Under the pieces are notes generated by a model. The model searched no databases. It was given only the letters and a program-made list of their open reading frames with translations, and was not told where the DNA came from. This document shows positions 22,764-34,765 of a stretch of 64,000 nt of DNA, piece by piece (position 1 is the stretch's first letter; every line of letters starts with the position of its first letter). Source of the DNA: Megaustenia siamemsis (Eukaryota > Mollusca > Gastropoda > Stylommatophora > Ariophantidae); NCBI GenBank assembly GCA_032433765.1, contig JAVIAB010000139.1, forward strand, positions 43,679,946 to 43,743,945, given 5' to 3'. Made by a program: the position numbers and the translations under genes.

Positions 22764-25700
22764 AATTTTTGGTTGATTTTTTAGGCAAATTTGATACATG
22801 GGCGTGTCACATATTATGTTTGATGTATGCCAATAGGTTAAACTTCAATTTTTTTTATTGATTTCATGGGCGTAACCGCCAAAAATGGGTACAGGGGTAG
22901 TAATTTCAAAAGTTGTTTTTATGTAAATTCTTGATACGGGGATGCTTAATATAAAGTTTGGAGTATGTCTAGATGTTAAATTGACAATTTTTAACAGTTT
23001 CATGGGCGTAACCGCCAAAAATGGGTACAGGGGTAGTAATTTCAAAAGTGATTTTTATGTAAATTCTTGATACGGGGATGCTTAATATAAAGTTTGGGGT
23101 ATGTCTAGAGGTTAAATTTACTATTTTTAACAGTTTCATGGGCGTAACCGCCAAAAATGGGTACGGGGGTAGTAATTTCAAAAGTTGTTTTTATGTAAAT
23201 TCTTGATACGGGGATGCTTAATATAAAGTTTGGGGTATGTCTAGATGTTAAATTTCAATTTTTAACAGTTTCATGGGCGTAACCGCCAAAAATGGGTACA
23301 GGGGTAGTAATTTGAAAAGTTGTTTTTATGTAAATTCTTGATACGGAGATGCTCAATATAAAGTTTGGGGTATGTCTAGATGTTAAATTGACTATTTTTA
23401 ACAGTTTCATGGGCGTAACCGCCAAAAATGGGTACCGGGGTAGTAATTTCAAAAGTTGTTTTTATGGAAATTCTTGATACGGGGATGTTTATTATAAAGT
23501 TTGGGGTATGTCTAGGTGTTAAATTTGCAATTTTTTATCGATTTCATGGGCGTAACCGCCAAAATTGGGTACGGGGGTAGTAATTTCAAAAGTGATTTTT
23601 ATGTAAATTCTTGCTACGGGGATGTCTAAAACAACATCTGGGGTAAGTTTAGAGTGTACATTTCAATTTTTTATCGATTTCATGGGCGTAACCGCCAAAA
23701 AATGGGTACAGGGGTAGTAATTTCAAAAGTTGTTTTTATGTAAATTCTTGATACGGGGATGCTTAATATAAAGTTTGGGGTATGTCTAGATGTTAAATTG
23801 ACTATCTTTAACAGTTTCATGGGCGTAACCGCCAAAAATGGGTACGGGGGTAGTAATTTCAAAAGTTGTTTTTATGTAAATTCTTGATACGGAGATGTTT
23901 AATGTAAAGTTTGGAGTAACCCTAGAGTGTAAATTTACTATTTTTAACAGTTTCATGGGCGTCCCCTCATAAAGGCTCAAGGGGAGTAACAACCATAAAA
24001 GTGACTTTTAAGCAAATTTTTGCTATGGGGGTGTCTAATGTAAAGTTTGGAGTAAACCTAGAGTGTAAATTTACTATTTCTAACAGTTTCATGGGCGTCC
24101 CCTCATAAAGGGTCAAGGGGCGTAACCACCATAAAAGTGACTTTTAAGTAAATTTTTGCTATGGGGATGTCTAATATAACATCAGGGGTATGCCACTAGG
24201 TTAAATTTACTATTTGTAACAGTTTCATGGGCGTCCCCTCATAAAGGGACAAGGGGCGTAACAATCATAGATGTGGTATTTTAAGCAAAATCCAAAATCT
24301 TGTTTTTCTTAGTGGGTTATGGTAGGAGTGTAACCTACGTGTTTGGTAATACTTTCGTTTAGTAGAGTTATAGCAGGGGACATAACTTTCATGCTTTGCA
24401 GTACTTTTCTTAGCAGAGTTGTGACAGGGGCGTGAACTTTAAGTTCATTCTTTCAATGTGGTGTTTTAGTGTGTTTGGCTTTTACTAGAGTTCTATGAAT
24501 ATTTTCAATAATGATTTAGACACAGTCGCAACTATCATCAAGTGCAACATTTTTAGTAAATTGTAATTATTTATTAGGGTTTTCTCAGCTGTATTAAAGA
24601 CTTTGGTTGATAAGTGGACACTTTTTAGGGTTTTGAGTTCAACTTTTTGGTTATGAGACGAAATTTTAGGGCTTGTTGTTATATTAGTTGTCTTTTGGAG
24701 TAACTTTTTGGACTTTGCATATAAATCGTTGGGCTTTGTGTCTAACTATTTTGAGTTAAGGTTGTCTTTTTGACAAACTTTTGGACTTTGAATGTAACTA
24801 TTTGGTCTTTTGTGTCTAAATATTCTGAGTTTGGGTTGTCTTTTTGACAAAATTTTGGACTTTGCATATAACATTTATGACTTTCGTGTCTAACTATTTT
24901 GAGTTTGGGTTTTGTTTTTGACAATCTTTTGAACTTTGAATATGACTTTTTCAACTTTTGTGTCGAACTAGTATCACTTTGAGACAAAATTTGTAGGGTT
25001 TTGCGTTCAACTTTTTGGTTATGAGACGAAATTGGGGGTTAAGTGTTACATTAGTTGTCTTTTAGAGTAACTTTTTGGACTTTGCCTATAAATTGTTGGG
25101 TTTTGTGTCTAACTATTCTGAGTTTGGGTTGTCTTTTTGACAAAGTTTTGGACTTTGTATATAACATTTACGACTTTTGTGTCGAACTAGTATCACTTTG
25201 GGACTAAATTTTTAGGGTTTTGAGTTCAACTGTTTGGTTATGAGACGAAATTTGGGGTTAAGTGTTACATTAGTTGTCTTTTGGAGTAACTTTTTGGACT
25301 TTGCATATACATTTTTGAGCTTTGCCTCTAACTATTTTGAGTTGGGTTGTCTTTTTAACAAACTTTTGGATTTGAATATAACATTTACGACTTTCGTGTC
25401 TAACAATTACGACTTTGGGACTAAATTTGTAGAGTTCGTGTTCAACTTTGTGCATATGAGCCGAAATTTTGGGATTAAGAGTTACATTAGTTGTCTTTTG
25501 GAGTAACTTTTTGGACTTTGCCTATAAATTGTTGGGTTTTGTGTCTAACTATTTTAAGTTTGGGTTGTCTTTTTGACAAACTTTTAGACTTTGTATATAA
25601 TATTTACGACTTTTGTGTCGAACTAGTATCACTTTGGGACTAAATTTTTAGGGTTTTGAGTTCAACTTTTTGGTTATGAGACGAAATTTTGGGGTTAAGT

Positions 25701-27240
25701 GTTATATTAGTTGTCTTTTGGAGTAACTTTTTGGACTTTGCATATACTTTTTTGACCTTTCGTGTCTAACTATTTTGAGTTTGGGTTGTCTTTTTGACAA
25801 ACTTTTGGACTTTGCATAAACATTTACGACTTTCGTGTCTAACAATTACAACTTTGGGCCTAAATTTGTAGAGTTTGTGTTCAACTTTGTGAGTATGAAC
25901 CAAAATTTTAGGGTTTGGAACTAAGTTTTCTTACCTGAAATGATCGTCTTTACTGTTGTCTGTCATTCAATCAAGTGATAAAGATATGGAACTCCAAAGT
26001 CTAAGAGCTGAAGTAATCACCTTTAATGATGTATGTCGTTCGTTGAAGTGGAAAACATTGGTATTAAAGCCTTCAGCGGTCAAAATGAGGTCATAGAACT
26101 CTTCTGGAATTGCCTCAGGGGTCAAAACGAGTTCAAGTAACCCACCACCCCGCCTTTCTTTCCCCCACTGCTGACCCGACAGCCACTACCTACGCTTGGG
26201 CTAACGCGCTTTTCTGATTGGTTAATCCACCTGTCAGCCATTTCTTCGCCCCGCCTCCTATGTTAATACTCTTTTCTGATTGGTTAATCCCGATATCAAG
26301 CGATGTTGGCATAGTCACTCGCTGATTGGCTAATTTATTCATTTCTTACCAGGTTATATTTAAACTAGACGGCGTTATAAGTTTGGTTGATTCAAGGAAA
26401 GTTACTGTTCACACTAGCGGATTTTTGCACAGTAAGTTGGCATGTTTTCTCTTAACGTATGTTAAGGCTTATCGATAACAGGTTATATTCGGTGTAGATG
26501 ATTGAGACTATATTTTACGCTGTAAGTTTGAATGTTTTCTCTTAAAGTATGGTAAGACTTAACGATAACACGTTATTCAACTGTATTGATGTAAAGTAGT
26601 TAAGATAAGTAATGTTGAATGTAATGTTCCTTCATTTTTCTTATTGGTTGATTAAAGTATGATATACACCGCCATACACCACACATACCACACTAGATGA
26701 CCTCCATACACCCCTCACGACACAGTAGACGACCTCCATACACCCCTCACGACACACTAAACGCCCTCTATACACCCAATATGACACACTAAACGACCTA
26801 CATACACCCATCATGACACACTAGACGCCCTCTATACAGCCAATATGACACACTAGACGACCCCTATACAACCATCATGACACACTAAACGCCCTCTATA
26901 CACCCAATATGACACACTAGACGACCTCCGTACACCCATCACGACATACTAGCCGACCTCCATTGACCCATCACGGCACACTAGACGACCCCTATACAAC
27001 CATCATGACACACTAGACGACCCCTATACAACCATCATGACACACTAGACGACCCCTATACAACCATCATGACACACTAAACGCCCTCTATACACCCAAT
27101 ATGACACACTAGACGACCTCCGTACACCCATCACGGCACACTAGACGCCCTCTACACACCCAATATGACACACTAGACGACCTCCGTACACCCATCACGA
27201 CACACTAGCCGCCCTCTATACACCCATCACGACACACTAG

Positions 27241-27672
27241 ACGACCCCTATACACCCCTTATTACACACTAGGCGACCTCCATACACCCATCGCTGCGAT
27301 GAACATACTAGCAAAACAGAATGTATAAACTGTAAGGGCGTTAAAGCGTACACCAAACGAACGCCTGGGCTTTTTAAACTAGAGTACGAAGGGACAGCTC
27401 TTGTTAGTTTATGTAGTAAGACGTACCATTGCAGTGGGGATTACGATAAAATCAGTTGTAAAGGGCTAAGCAAGCAACACAACAAATTAGATAAAGATAT
27501 GTTTTTAGAGGTTCTCGCCACGCAAAAGGCCAAGGGTGGAAAAAATGTAGGTTTCAAAGTCTTAAATAATTCTATATTTTCCTACAGTCAAACAAGAAAT
27601 GCTCTTTCCTATTTCTATATAAAAAGAAAGGTAGCTGATGATAACGTCTCGACTACGCCTCTAGATATTTAA
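27241..27672 (+). pseudogene. C-terminal fragment of a type-B DNA polymerase-like protein, right arm
   Basis: Mirror copy of 17579-18010, with the same residues wherever I compared. The stop is TAA at 27670-27672 and an in-frame TAG at 27238-27240 closes it upstream. The recognisable part starts near CDEHTSKTECINCKG (27295 on) and ends TTPLDI. It lies about 500 bp from the terminus and is transcribed outward. In Polintons the polymerase gene also lies near one end, which agrees with this placement. Fragment only, with no catalytic motifs. The alternative is an unrelated Cys-containing hypothetical protein. Confidence 0.65.
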
Positions 27673-28091
27673 CTCTTTACACTACCAGCTTAGCCTAACC
27701 AGGAATCTCTAACAGTTTCACCCCTTATGATTCATTTATGACACAACGCTAAGCAGACATCCAACTACCTATCTATAAATAAATGTTATCCATGTACTAT
27801 ATATTGACTCAATGTACTGAATGTTTTTGTAATGCTATATAATATCAATGTATGTTATACACCTATTGAGATAATAAAAGAATAAAATATATCTTTGTCT
27901 TCTGTTTTATATTGATTGTTTGTCAATGATGTTGTATAATCTACTACCCTATCACTATCGCTCAAGTACACCAAGAGCTCCAAAGTCAGGACACACCAGA
28001 CATAAACACGTCACTTCTGGGTCACCGGGACTAAAGGTCAACATCCCGACACGAAATGGCATGGTTAACTCCCCCTGCACCTACGGTACAT

Positions 28092-28110
28092 TAGGTGCGC
28101 CGCGCACCTA
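28092..28110. promoter_or_regulatory. Perfect hairpin near right terminus
   Basis: Mirror image of 17141-17159. Confidence 0.5.
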
Positions 28111-28170
28111 CTATATATCTTTGTTAATTTACGGGCCAAATGCTAACCAGTTGGACCCTTGTATACTACT

Positions 28171-28176
28171 TCTGTC
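28171..28176. repeat. Target-site duplication, right of element 1
   Basis: TCTGTC, pairing with 17075-17080. Confidence 0.88.
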
Positions 28177-28628
28177 TTTTTGCTATTAAGGCTGAGTCCT
28201 TTATTTTTGCTTTCTTTCACTATAATGTCCAACATTTCGTGTAACTCATTTTCACTCTTAGCGATTAATACTGTATCATCAGCACACCTTAGATTATTTA
28301 TATTATAACCTCCAATAGTTATTCCCGGCATGCCCCTTATGGATCTTAAAATAATCTCACTATAAATATTAAACAAATCTGGTGACAGCACACAACCTTG
28401 TCTAACACCCTGTTTTATTTGTTGAAACATTCCTAATTGGTTTCCAGTTCTTATGGCCGCTGTTTGTTGCCAGTACATGTTCATTATTATTCTTAGATCT
28501 TTGCTGTCTATGTTTATGCTTTCTAAAATGTTGATTATTTCTTGGTGCTTTACTTTGTCAAATGCCTTGGTGTAATCTATGAAACATAGGTATAGATCTG
28601 TTTTCACCTCTATATATAATTGATAGAT
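28171..28628 (-). mobile_element. LINE family A, reverse-transcriptase part, split by element 1
   Basis: Minus-strand translation shows reverse-transcriptase blocks: [40 protein letters not shown] and [20 protein letters not shown] (the YADD box reads CADD here), then [14 protein letters not shown] up to the element 1 junction. It resumes at 17080 with MVTTKKK. The change from YADD to CADD would impair catalysis. Confidence 0.9.
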
Positions 28629-28744
28629 GGCAGGGATAAATAACAGAATTATTTCATGACAAAGGGGACAAAAAAAAACCATATATAAAATGTACGTCCA
28701 ACTATAAAATCTCAAAATCTGAAATGGAAAAAAAAATAAATAAA

Positions 28745-30110
28745 AACAATGAAAAAGGGAAAAGCAGCAGGACTTGACAATATACAGGACAGAGATGATA
28801 CAGGCACTATAAGATTTGGCATTGAAAGAATCACAAACATATGCAATGACATATACCATACAGAATACATACCAAACGTACTAAAAACATCAACTTTCAT
28901 TGCATTCAGAAGAAAGGTAATACTGAATTAGATGAGCAGCAATTTGGATTCAGGAAAAACAGTGGGACAAAAGAAGCCATATTCAGCATGAGGACATTGA
29001 TTGAAAAGTACATAGAAGTAAACAAACCAATATATGCCTGCTTCATAGACTACATCAGAGCGTTTGAAATAATACACCATAATCAACTTATAGACTGCCT
29101 AAAAGATATAAATCTAGATGACACAGATATACGACTAATATGTAATTTATACTGGGAGCAAACAGCAATAATAAAATATAACAAGGAGAACTCTACACCC
29201 ATTGATATAAAAAGAGGAGTAAGACAAGGGTGCATCATATCACCAAGCCTGTTAATCTATACACTGAGCAAATCTTTAAAAATATCATAGAGATGCCAGG
29301 TTTAAATATTAATGGAAATATAATCAATAACCTAAGATATGCTGATGATACTGTATTACAAGCAGAACATCCTAAAGATCTACAACAATAACTTAATGAA
29401 ACAAACATGACATGCAAAAAATATGGATTATATATGAATATAAAAAAGACTAAAACTATGATCATAAACAAATATAATACTCAAAACCTGCAAGTTGATA
29501 TCAAAGTTGAAGGAATAGAACTGGAAACAGTTCAGAACTACAACTACCTTGGACAAACTGTAACCAGTGGTGGAAAATTTACAAATGAAAAAAAAACCAC
29601 AAAAGAACAGGCAATTTTAATACCACGAAAAATATACCAACTTCAAAACAAATAACACCAAGCTAAAACTAAGAATAAAATATTATATCTTCTCAATATT
29701 CCTGTATGGTGCAGAAACATGGACATTTGACAATAAAACAGAACAAAAAATTGAAGCATTTGAAATGTAGATTTACAGAAGAATGGGTAGAATTGGACTG
29801 AAAGAAAATAAAACAAATTATAAAATTTTAAAACAACAAAAAATTAAAAGAGAGCTACTAAACACAATTAGAACAAGACAATTGAAATTTTATGGGGCAT
29901 TTTAAAAGACACCTCAGCCCAGGTCATATTGGAAGGGAAAATACGAGGTAATAGAGGCAGACCAAGACTAACATGGACGAGTAACATCAAAATATGGACA
30001 AATCAGCGTATGACAATCTGCACCATCAAAGCAAGAGACAGTGCGGAATGGCGATACTTGGTAGCCAACCTTCGATACGGAGACGGCACTCAATGATGAT
30101 GATGATGAAC
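28745..30110 (+). mobile_element. LINE family B, near-complete RT region, dead
   Basis: Pieces in order: [121 protein letters not shown], then the C-terminal GNRGRPRLTWTSNI and WRYLVANLRYGDGTQ. It ends with (TGA)n at about 30093-30110. The YADD box is intact but there are stops (for example after KDLQQ) and frameshifts. The trinucleotide tail fits an RTE-like LINE. Confidence 0.88.
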
Positions 30111-30198
30111 ACTGACGGGTAAAGAATTAGTCTCTCTGCTTAGGATTAATACAAATTGTAGTTACATCTAAATGCTCTTAGGTTTTATACAAATTGTA

Positions 30199-30466
30199 AA
30201 ATTAAAAAAGTAAGTAAAGTGCCCCGTCACGCCAAGTGGCGTATAGAGAATATGGTGTCAGTGACCATAATTTTTATAGATCTTCGGCACATGATTTTTG
30301 GGGTAATGTGGTCGGTATTACGCCCGTGTCGCTTTACTTTCCCAGAAAAAAATCCGGTACCCATTAAAGGCTGGGTGAACCCGGAAGCCGTCGGTTGGTA
30401 TCAAACCCTACCTCTTGTCCTTTGTAGTCCAGTTCACTAACCACTGAGCTATCGCGGCTCCAAATC
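30199..30466 (-). mobile_element. SINE-A, complete, with 24-bp target duplication
   Basis: Reverse-orientation copy of the 7046-7307 family (GAGCCGCGATAGCTCAGTGG head when read on the minus strand). The flanking 24-bp duplications at 30175-30198 and 30467-30490 are identical, which suggests a recent insertion. Confidence 0.92.
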
Positions 30467-30490
30467 CTCTTAGGTTTTATACAAATTGTA

Positions 30491-31059
30491 GTTACATCTA
30501 AATGCTCATTTAATTGATATTCTCCAGAGAATGAGGAATAAAACAAAGCAGTATTTGCATTTCACATAAAATACTTTAAAAACAAATATGTATACCTTTT
30601 CCATCACAATTCTATGTCTTTGTACCCCTCTTCACTTATTTCTTGTATTCAAGCAATGGGGTGTCCCTGTCTCTGTCTAGAAATAATGTGTAATCCCTGA
30701 AGGGTTCCAGATGCCCAACTGAAGGATGTGTTCAACTGGAACTGAAAGTAAAACATTACAATTACACAGCAAATCCGTCTTAAGACTTTCTTTAGAGGAT
30801 AGCCTCAAATTATCATTTTTGTAATTAATTATAGCGGCTACCAGAAATGTGGCACATAGAAAAGTCACGATCTTTGTAAAAGAATATAACAATATGCTTG
30901 TAACGGGCCCTAAATACAGACATTCTAACACAAAATGGCTGCAGATTCCACTGTTGTAGTCTGGGATAAAAAATAGCACTCCGCCTTCTTCTTGAGAAAG
31001 TTCGCATCTCCGAGGTCACTTTGTGTTATTATATGTTATTTATTGGAGGTGAATTGTAC
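30491..31059. other. Nothing recognised
   Basis: Unique AT-rich DNA with no supported gene. Confidence 0.4.
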
Positions 31060-31430
31060 ACACCATCTGCTTCGAGTAAAGATGATAGTTCAGGACCATA
31101 CACTTTCTCTTCTTCCTCAGTTAAATAAGCTGAAAATTATTTTGTCACTTTGAGTACCGACGTATCATTGCCATGTAGTACAGGACTTACTACAGAGGGA
31201 ATATTGCGATATTTCACAATCCAAAATTTCTTCTTTAATATGTTTTTATAAAATGGAGGGACCATACGCAAGTAACAATTGCTGATATAATCACTGGGCT
31301 CTCTCCAAATCATTTGGACAACAAAAGGAATATCGTGACTTTTGTCACTCAACCACTGTTTAAGTTTTGTTTTGCATGTATTGCAACATATTATTGGCTC
31401 CCAGCTCTTATTCTGATCTTCTAATTTGCA
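31060..31430 (-). pseudogene. Remnant of a Cys-rich invertebrate hypothetical protein
   Basis: Minus-strand translation YYGCKLEDQNKSWEPIICCN, then TCKTKLKQWLSDKSHDIPFV, MIWREPSDYISNCYL and later SVVSPVLHGNDTSVLK. I recall this pattern (GCKxxDQxKxWxPxxCCxxC ... PFxVPMIWREPxDHxxxCYFC) from many uncharacterised, probably transposon-linked arthropod and mollusc proteins. The function is unknown. Cys/His spacing suggests metal binding. The last Cys of the CYxC pair is lost, there is a stop after KVTK, and the start lies in a 37-bp tandem repeat, so this is a dead fragment. Confidence 0.5.
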
Positions 31431-31585
31431 ACCATAATACAAACTGTAGGCTTTCTTAATCGATGCAATCATAATACAAACTGTAGGTTTTCTTAATCGC
31501 TGCAACCATAATACAAACTATAGGTTTTCTTAATCGTTGCAACCAAAATACAAACTGTAGGCTTTCTTAATCGCTGCAATCATAC
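31428..31585. repeat. 37-bp tandem repeat, about 4 units
   Basis: Units of GCAACCATAATACAAACTGT plus GTTTTCTTAATCGCT, period 37 bp (31428, 31465 and on). The first unit overlaps the upstream edge of the Cys-rich protein remnant, so a piece of that coding sequence seeded the array. Confidence 0.88.
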
Positions 31586-32515
31586 AAAGTTTTTGTGATT
31601 GAAAAGTCACTTCACCATAGATCTAATGGAAATAATATACACTGTTTACATCCTGGGCATTTCTGAACTACATTTGATAGGAAAATAAACATAAAACTGT
31701 ATCAAAATAATGTTGTTTAATTATGAGAGTCAGGCGAATTATAGGGAGATGTGATGCAGATATAGGGATGTCATCATCTATGTCCAGTTCAATTTTTATT
31801 GGTCACTCGTACAAAAGTTGCATCGCATACATATTTATAGAACATACGATGGTTATGATTATGGAAGGCTCTGGTATCCCTGCAAACGAATTAAAATCCA
31901 TAATTGCTCAACCGCCCGTGCCAGTGGAATCATTCGAACTAATACTTCATCTCCCAAACAAAGAAATATAGCTGCAGTCTCAGCATACGCCAAAAAAGGC
32001 GAAACCGCACAGAAAGTGAACACATCCATATGTTCCCCGCCATGTGATATCATCAGTCATCGTAAGCAATCGGAATATCCAAACACGATCAAAACAGATG
32101 CAACGCACAGTTCACAGTGTGCACAGAGCACTTAGCTCGGTAGCTCCAGCAGCAAGCCGGACGTGGAATATGAGGAAACTGCAACAAGGAACACTTTTCA
32201 GACACAGCCTTTAACAGTACTTGCCGCCAATCCGCCATATTGACCGGAAGTCCAGAATATACGAACATAACCGGAAGCGTACGTCTCGGAAAATTGTGCA
32301 ATTCATAATTTTAAAAAAGCCATCTTTCGTTCGCAGAGCCGCAAGGTTTGTTTAAATGAACTGTTTTCACTTCAGATTTTCCCATACGTCTTGGTAGTGT
32401 TGTAGGTGTCTTTCTTTATTTCTTTCGTCGAATATTTCTCCACATAGCATGTCAATAAATCATTTCAATATTCACCCCAACTTTCAAAATAACGATGCCA
32501 GATTTTAACACCAGA
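31586..32515. other. Nothing firmly recognised
   Basis: Several overlapping short frames (31723-31971, 31818-32135, 32089-32301 minus) have no recognisable motif. There is no array and no transposon piece. Confidence 0.4.
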
Positions 32516-33196
32516 TTACACAACAATCATCTACACCCTTCAACAATTAACTACATAACAGAACAATCATCTACACCCTTCAACAATTAACTACATAACA
32601 GAACAATCATCTACACCCTTCAACAATTAACTAGATAACAGAACAATCATCTATACCCTTCAACAATTAACCAGATAACAGAACAATCATCTACACCCTT
32701 CAACAATTAACCAGATAACAGAACAATCATCTACACCCTTCAACAATTAACCAGATAACACAACAATCATCTACACCCTTCAACAATTAACCAGATAACA
32801 CAACAATCATCTACACCCTTCAACAATTAACCAGATAACACTACAATCATCTACACCCTTCAACAATTAACCAGATAACAGAACAATCATCTACACCCTT
32901 CAACAATTAACTAGATAACAGAACAATCATCTACACCCTTCAACAATTAACTAGATAACAGAACAATCATCTACACCCTTCAACAATTAACTAGATAACA
33001 GAACAATCATCTACACCCTTCAACAATTAACCAGATAACAGAACAATCATCTACACCCTTCAACAATTAACCAGATAACAGAACAATCATCTACACCCTT
33101 CAACAATTAACTAGATAACACAACAATCATCTACACCCTTCAACAATTAACTAGATAACACAACAATCATCTACACAATTCAACAATGAACTAGAT
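32516..33196. repeat. 40-bp minisatellite, about 17 units
   Basis: Units of AACAATCATCTACACCCTTC plus AACAATTAACTAGATAACAG, very uniform (ACTAC, ACTAG and ACCAG variants). The homogeneity points to recent expansion. Confidence 0.97.
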
Positions 33197-33409
33197 TACA
33201 GAAGAATAAAAAGGATACCGAAGTGAAATGTGTCAAGTGTGTGGCTGTAATCAGGTTGAGAGACAAATGTCAAGAACTAGAACAGATACGAATCACCGTG
33301 GCAGTAAAAGTTACAAGAACCAACACAAAAATATGTTGTTTCGTTACGTAATAAAACAGAAAGTAAACTAACCACAAGTGGTAGACTTATCAACAAACGT
33401 TAGGAATAA

Positions 33410-33520
33410 ACACATCGAGAGGAGGAGCTCGAAAAGATGGATGAACGAGTATTAGAAACACTCGGACCCGTGGCAGCGGAAGTGGTCAACAGGAAGCAGA
33501 AGACGGCAAACTAATTTTTT
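33410..33520 (+). mobile_element. LINE family C, 3' remnant
   Basis: Reads like the RPRKRWIDGILETLG...EANRR end of LINE-C (compare 52440-52540): AAAGATGGATGAACGAGTAT, then TTAGAAACACTCGGACC, with frameshifts. Short and old. Confidence 0.45.
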
Positions 33521-33734
33521 TCTTATTGCTTCTGTGCAATATATTAAGTGATAGAGAACTAATAATATAGAGCACATATATATGAGGCTATCTGTTCATC
33601 AGAAGTTAACCATTCCCAAAATTGTTTCCCTTTCAGGAACGTGTTTCGTCTTTTAATTTCTTGACACTGAGATGTCCAATGGGTCGAAATTACCTGAATC
33701 ATAAATGCTTTACACCCGTTTATTTCTGTGCTTG

Positions 33735-34015
33735 AAGGCTCGCGAAATTGTGTTATTGAGTTATTGTAACTGAGTTATCGAGTTATTCGTTGGTTATCAT
33801 AATTGTACTTCGAACATAGTCATAGATGCACAGATCATCTCCTCAGCATATGTCGCAACGTTCAGCGACTGACGACTGTGTTGGTTGATAAGTCTTCTTA
33901 TGATGCGCTTACAAAGTCTCTCGTTTCTGACTATGCCCGTCTATACTCCAAGCTCTTTCATCCTAAAGAAGTGACGCGGATTCATGGTCGAGTGAGGCGA
34001 AGTCCTGTGCCCTTC
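33735..34015 (-). mobile_element. LINE family E, 3' fragment with GAGTTATT tail
   Basis: Minus-strand match to the C-terminal part of the RNase H LINE (compare 50600-50760), with its ATAACTCA-type 3' tail visible at 33751-33785 as GAGTTATT repeats. Truncated upstream at about 34015. Confidence 0.75.
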
Positions 34016-34077
34016 AAAATGCTCGGCCTTATTGAACACAAAGCAGAATTGTATTACACATTTAAACACCTACTAAA

Positions 34078-34191
34078 TACATACATACATACATACATAC
34101 ATACATACATACATACATACATACATACATACATACATACATACATACATACATACATACATACATACATACATACATACATACATACTGT

Positions 34192-34243
<52 letters not shown>
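34078..34243. repeat. (CATA)n then (TA)n microsatellites
   Basis: About 110 bp of ACAT tetranucleotides (34078-34187) followed by about 48 bp of TA dinucleotides. Confidence 0.98.
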
Positions 34244-34247
<4 letters not shown>

Positions 34248-34765
34248 GATCTTAATTATGTGTGGTGTTTGTGTTAAGGAGAGATGACAACATCTTATAA
34301 TATGTTTAAGAAGCGACATTAAGTAATTACAAAGTGCAGGTGTGTCGCTCTGTGAAGTCGCAGGTAGTAGGGAATAGACATTAAGTAAATTAACTTGTGG
34401 CATTATGTAGATTTTGTGTAATACGGACTGGACAGGCGAAAGATTTATGACCAGGAGTGACCGTATTTGAGCTTTTACTGCGATGAGGGGAATATGATAC
34501 ATTTCGTTGCTGTTGACAAGAATTAATGGTAATACATACAAACAAAAATGCTCTTGTGGTATATTTTTTTCTAAAAGAAAATAATTCAGAGTTTTTTTTG
34601 TTTAGTTTATTTCAGTTTGTTATTAAATGACGTCATGGGACGCACCAAGATGGCACCTTATTTACATTCGAACCATGGTCTAAACAATGTTGACTTTGAA
34701 CATCATATCTGTTATCAAAGCGAGTTGGCAGATTTTTAGAAATGTAATCAAGGGTTTGAAATTAA

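Larger units (their letters stand above)
17081..28170. mobile_element. Element 1: giant palindromic Polinton-like transposon (11.1 kb)
   Basis: Two inverted arms (17081-22612 and 22764-28170) pair over almost their whole length around a 151-bp centre. Outer coordinates mirror around a constant sum (45251) from the ends in to the repeat arrays, and in the inner part the sum shifts by about 125, largely one 136-bp repeat unit that the right arm lacks. Ends are AGTAGTATACAAGG...CCTTGTATACTACT, with a 6-bp TCTGTC duplication. The 6-bp duplication and 5'-AG ends fit Polinton/Maverick elements, and each arm has a PolB-type C-terminal remnant. There is no integrase, ATPase, protease or capsid frame. 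From the outside inward an arm holds: terminal region, coding remnant, 32-bp minisatellite, CCAAT cluster, about 22-bp-motif array, spacer, 136-bp array. The class assignment is inference; the palindrome and duplication are directly seen. Confidence 0.85.
22764..28170. repeat. Element 1 right arm
   Basis: Inverted copy of 17081-22612. Mirrored parts: 136-bp array 22815-24260, spacer 24262-24610, 22-bp-motif array 24610-25920, CCAAT cluster 26210-26650, 32-bp minisatellite 26665-27286, coding remnant 27241-27672, terminal region 27673-28170. It is about 125 bp shorter than the left arm, mainly through one missing 136-bp unit. Confidence 0.92.

Noticed and set aside
21115..23992. Series of about 70-codon frames starting MKLLP...YPFLAVTPMKLLK
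   Set aside because: They recur once per 136-bp unit in both arms. The frame follows from the unit sequence, and units with indels break it.
17081..28170. Assembly-generated inverted chimera
   Set aside because: An artefact would mirror flanking DNA and would not create a precise 6-bp duplication inside a LINE, nor AGTAGT ends shared with a second palindrome. Long reads should still confirm it.
27920..28189. 90-codon frame at the right terminus of element 1
   Set aside because: The same 84 codons are mirrored in the left arm only because the arms are identical. There is no recognisable motif, and it runs out of the element.
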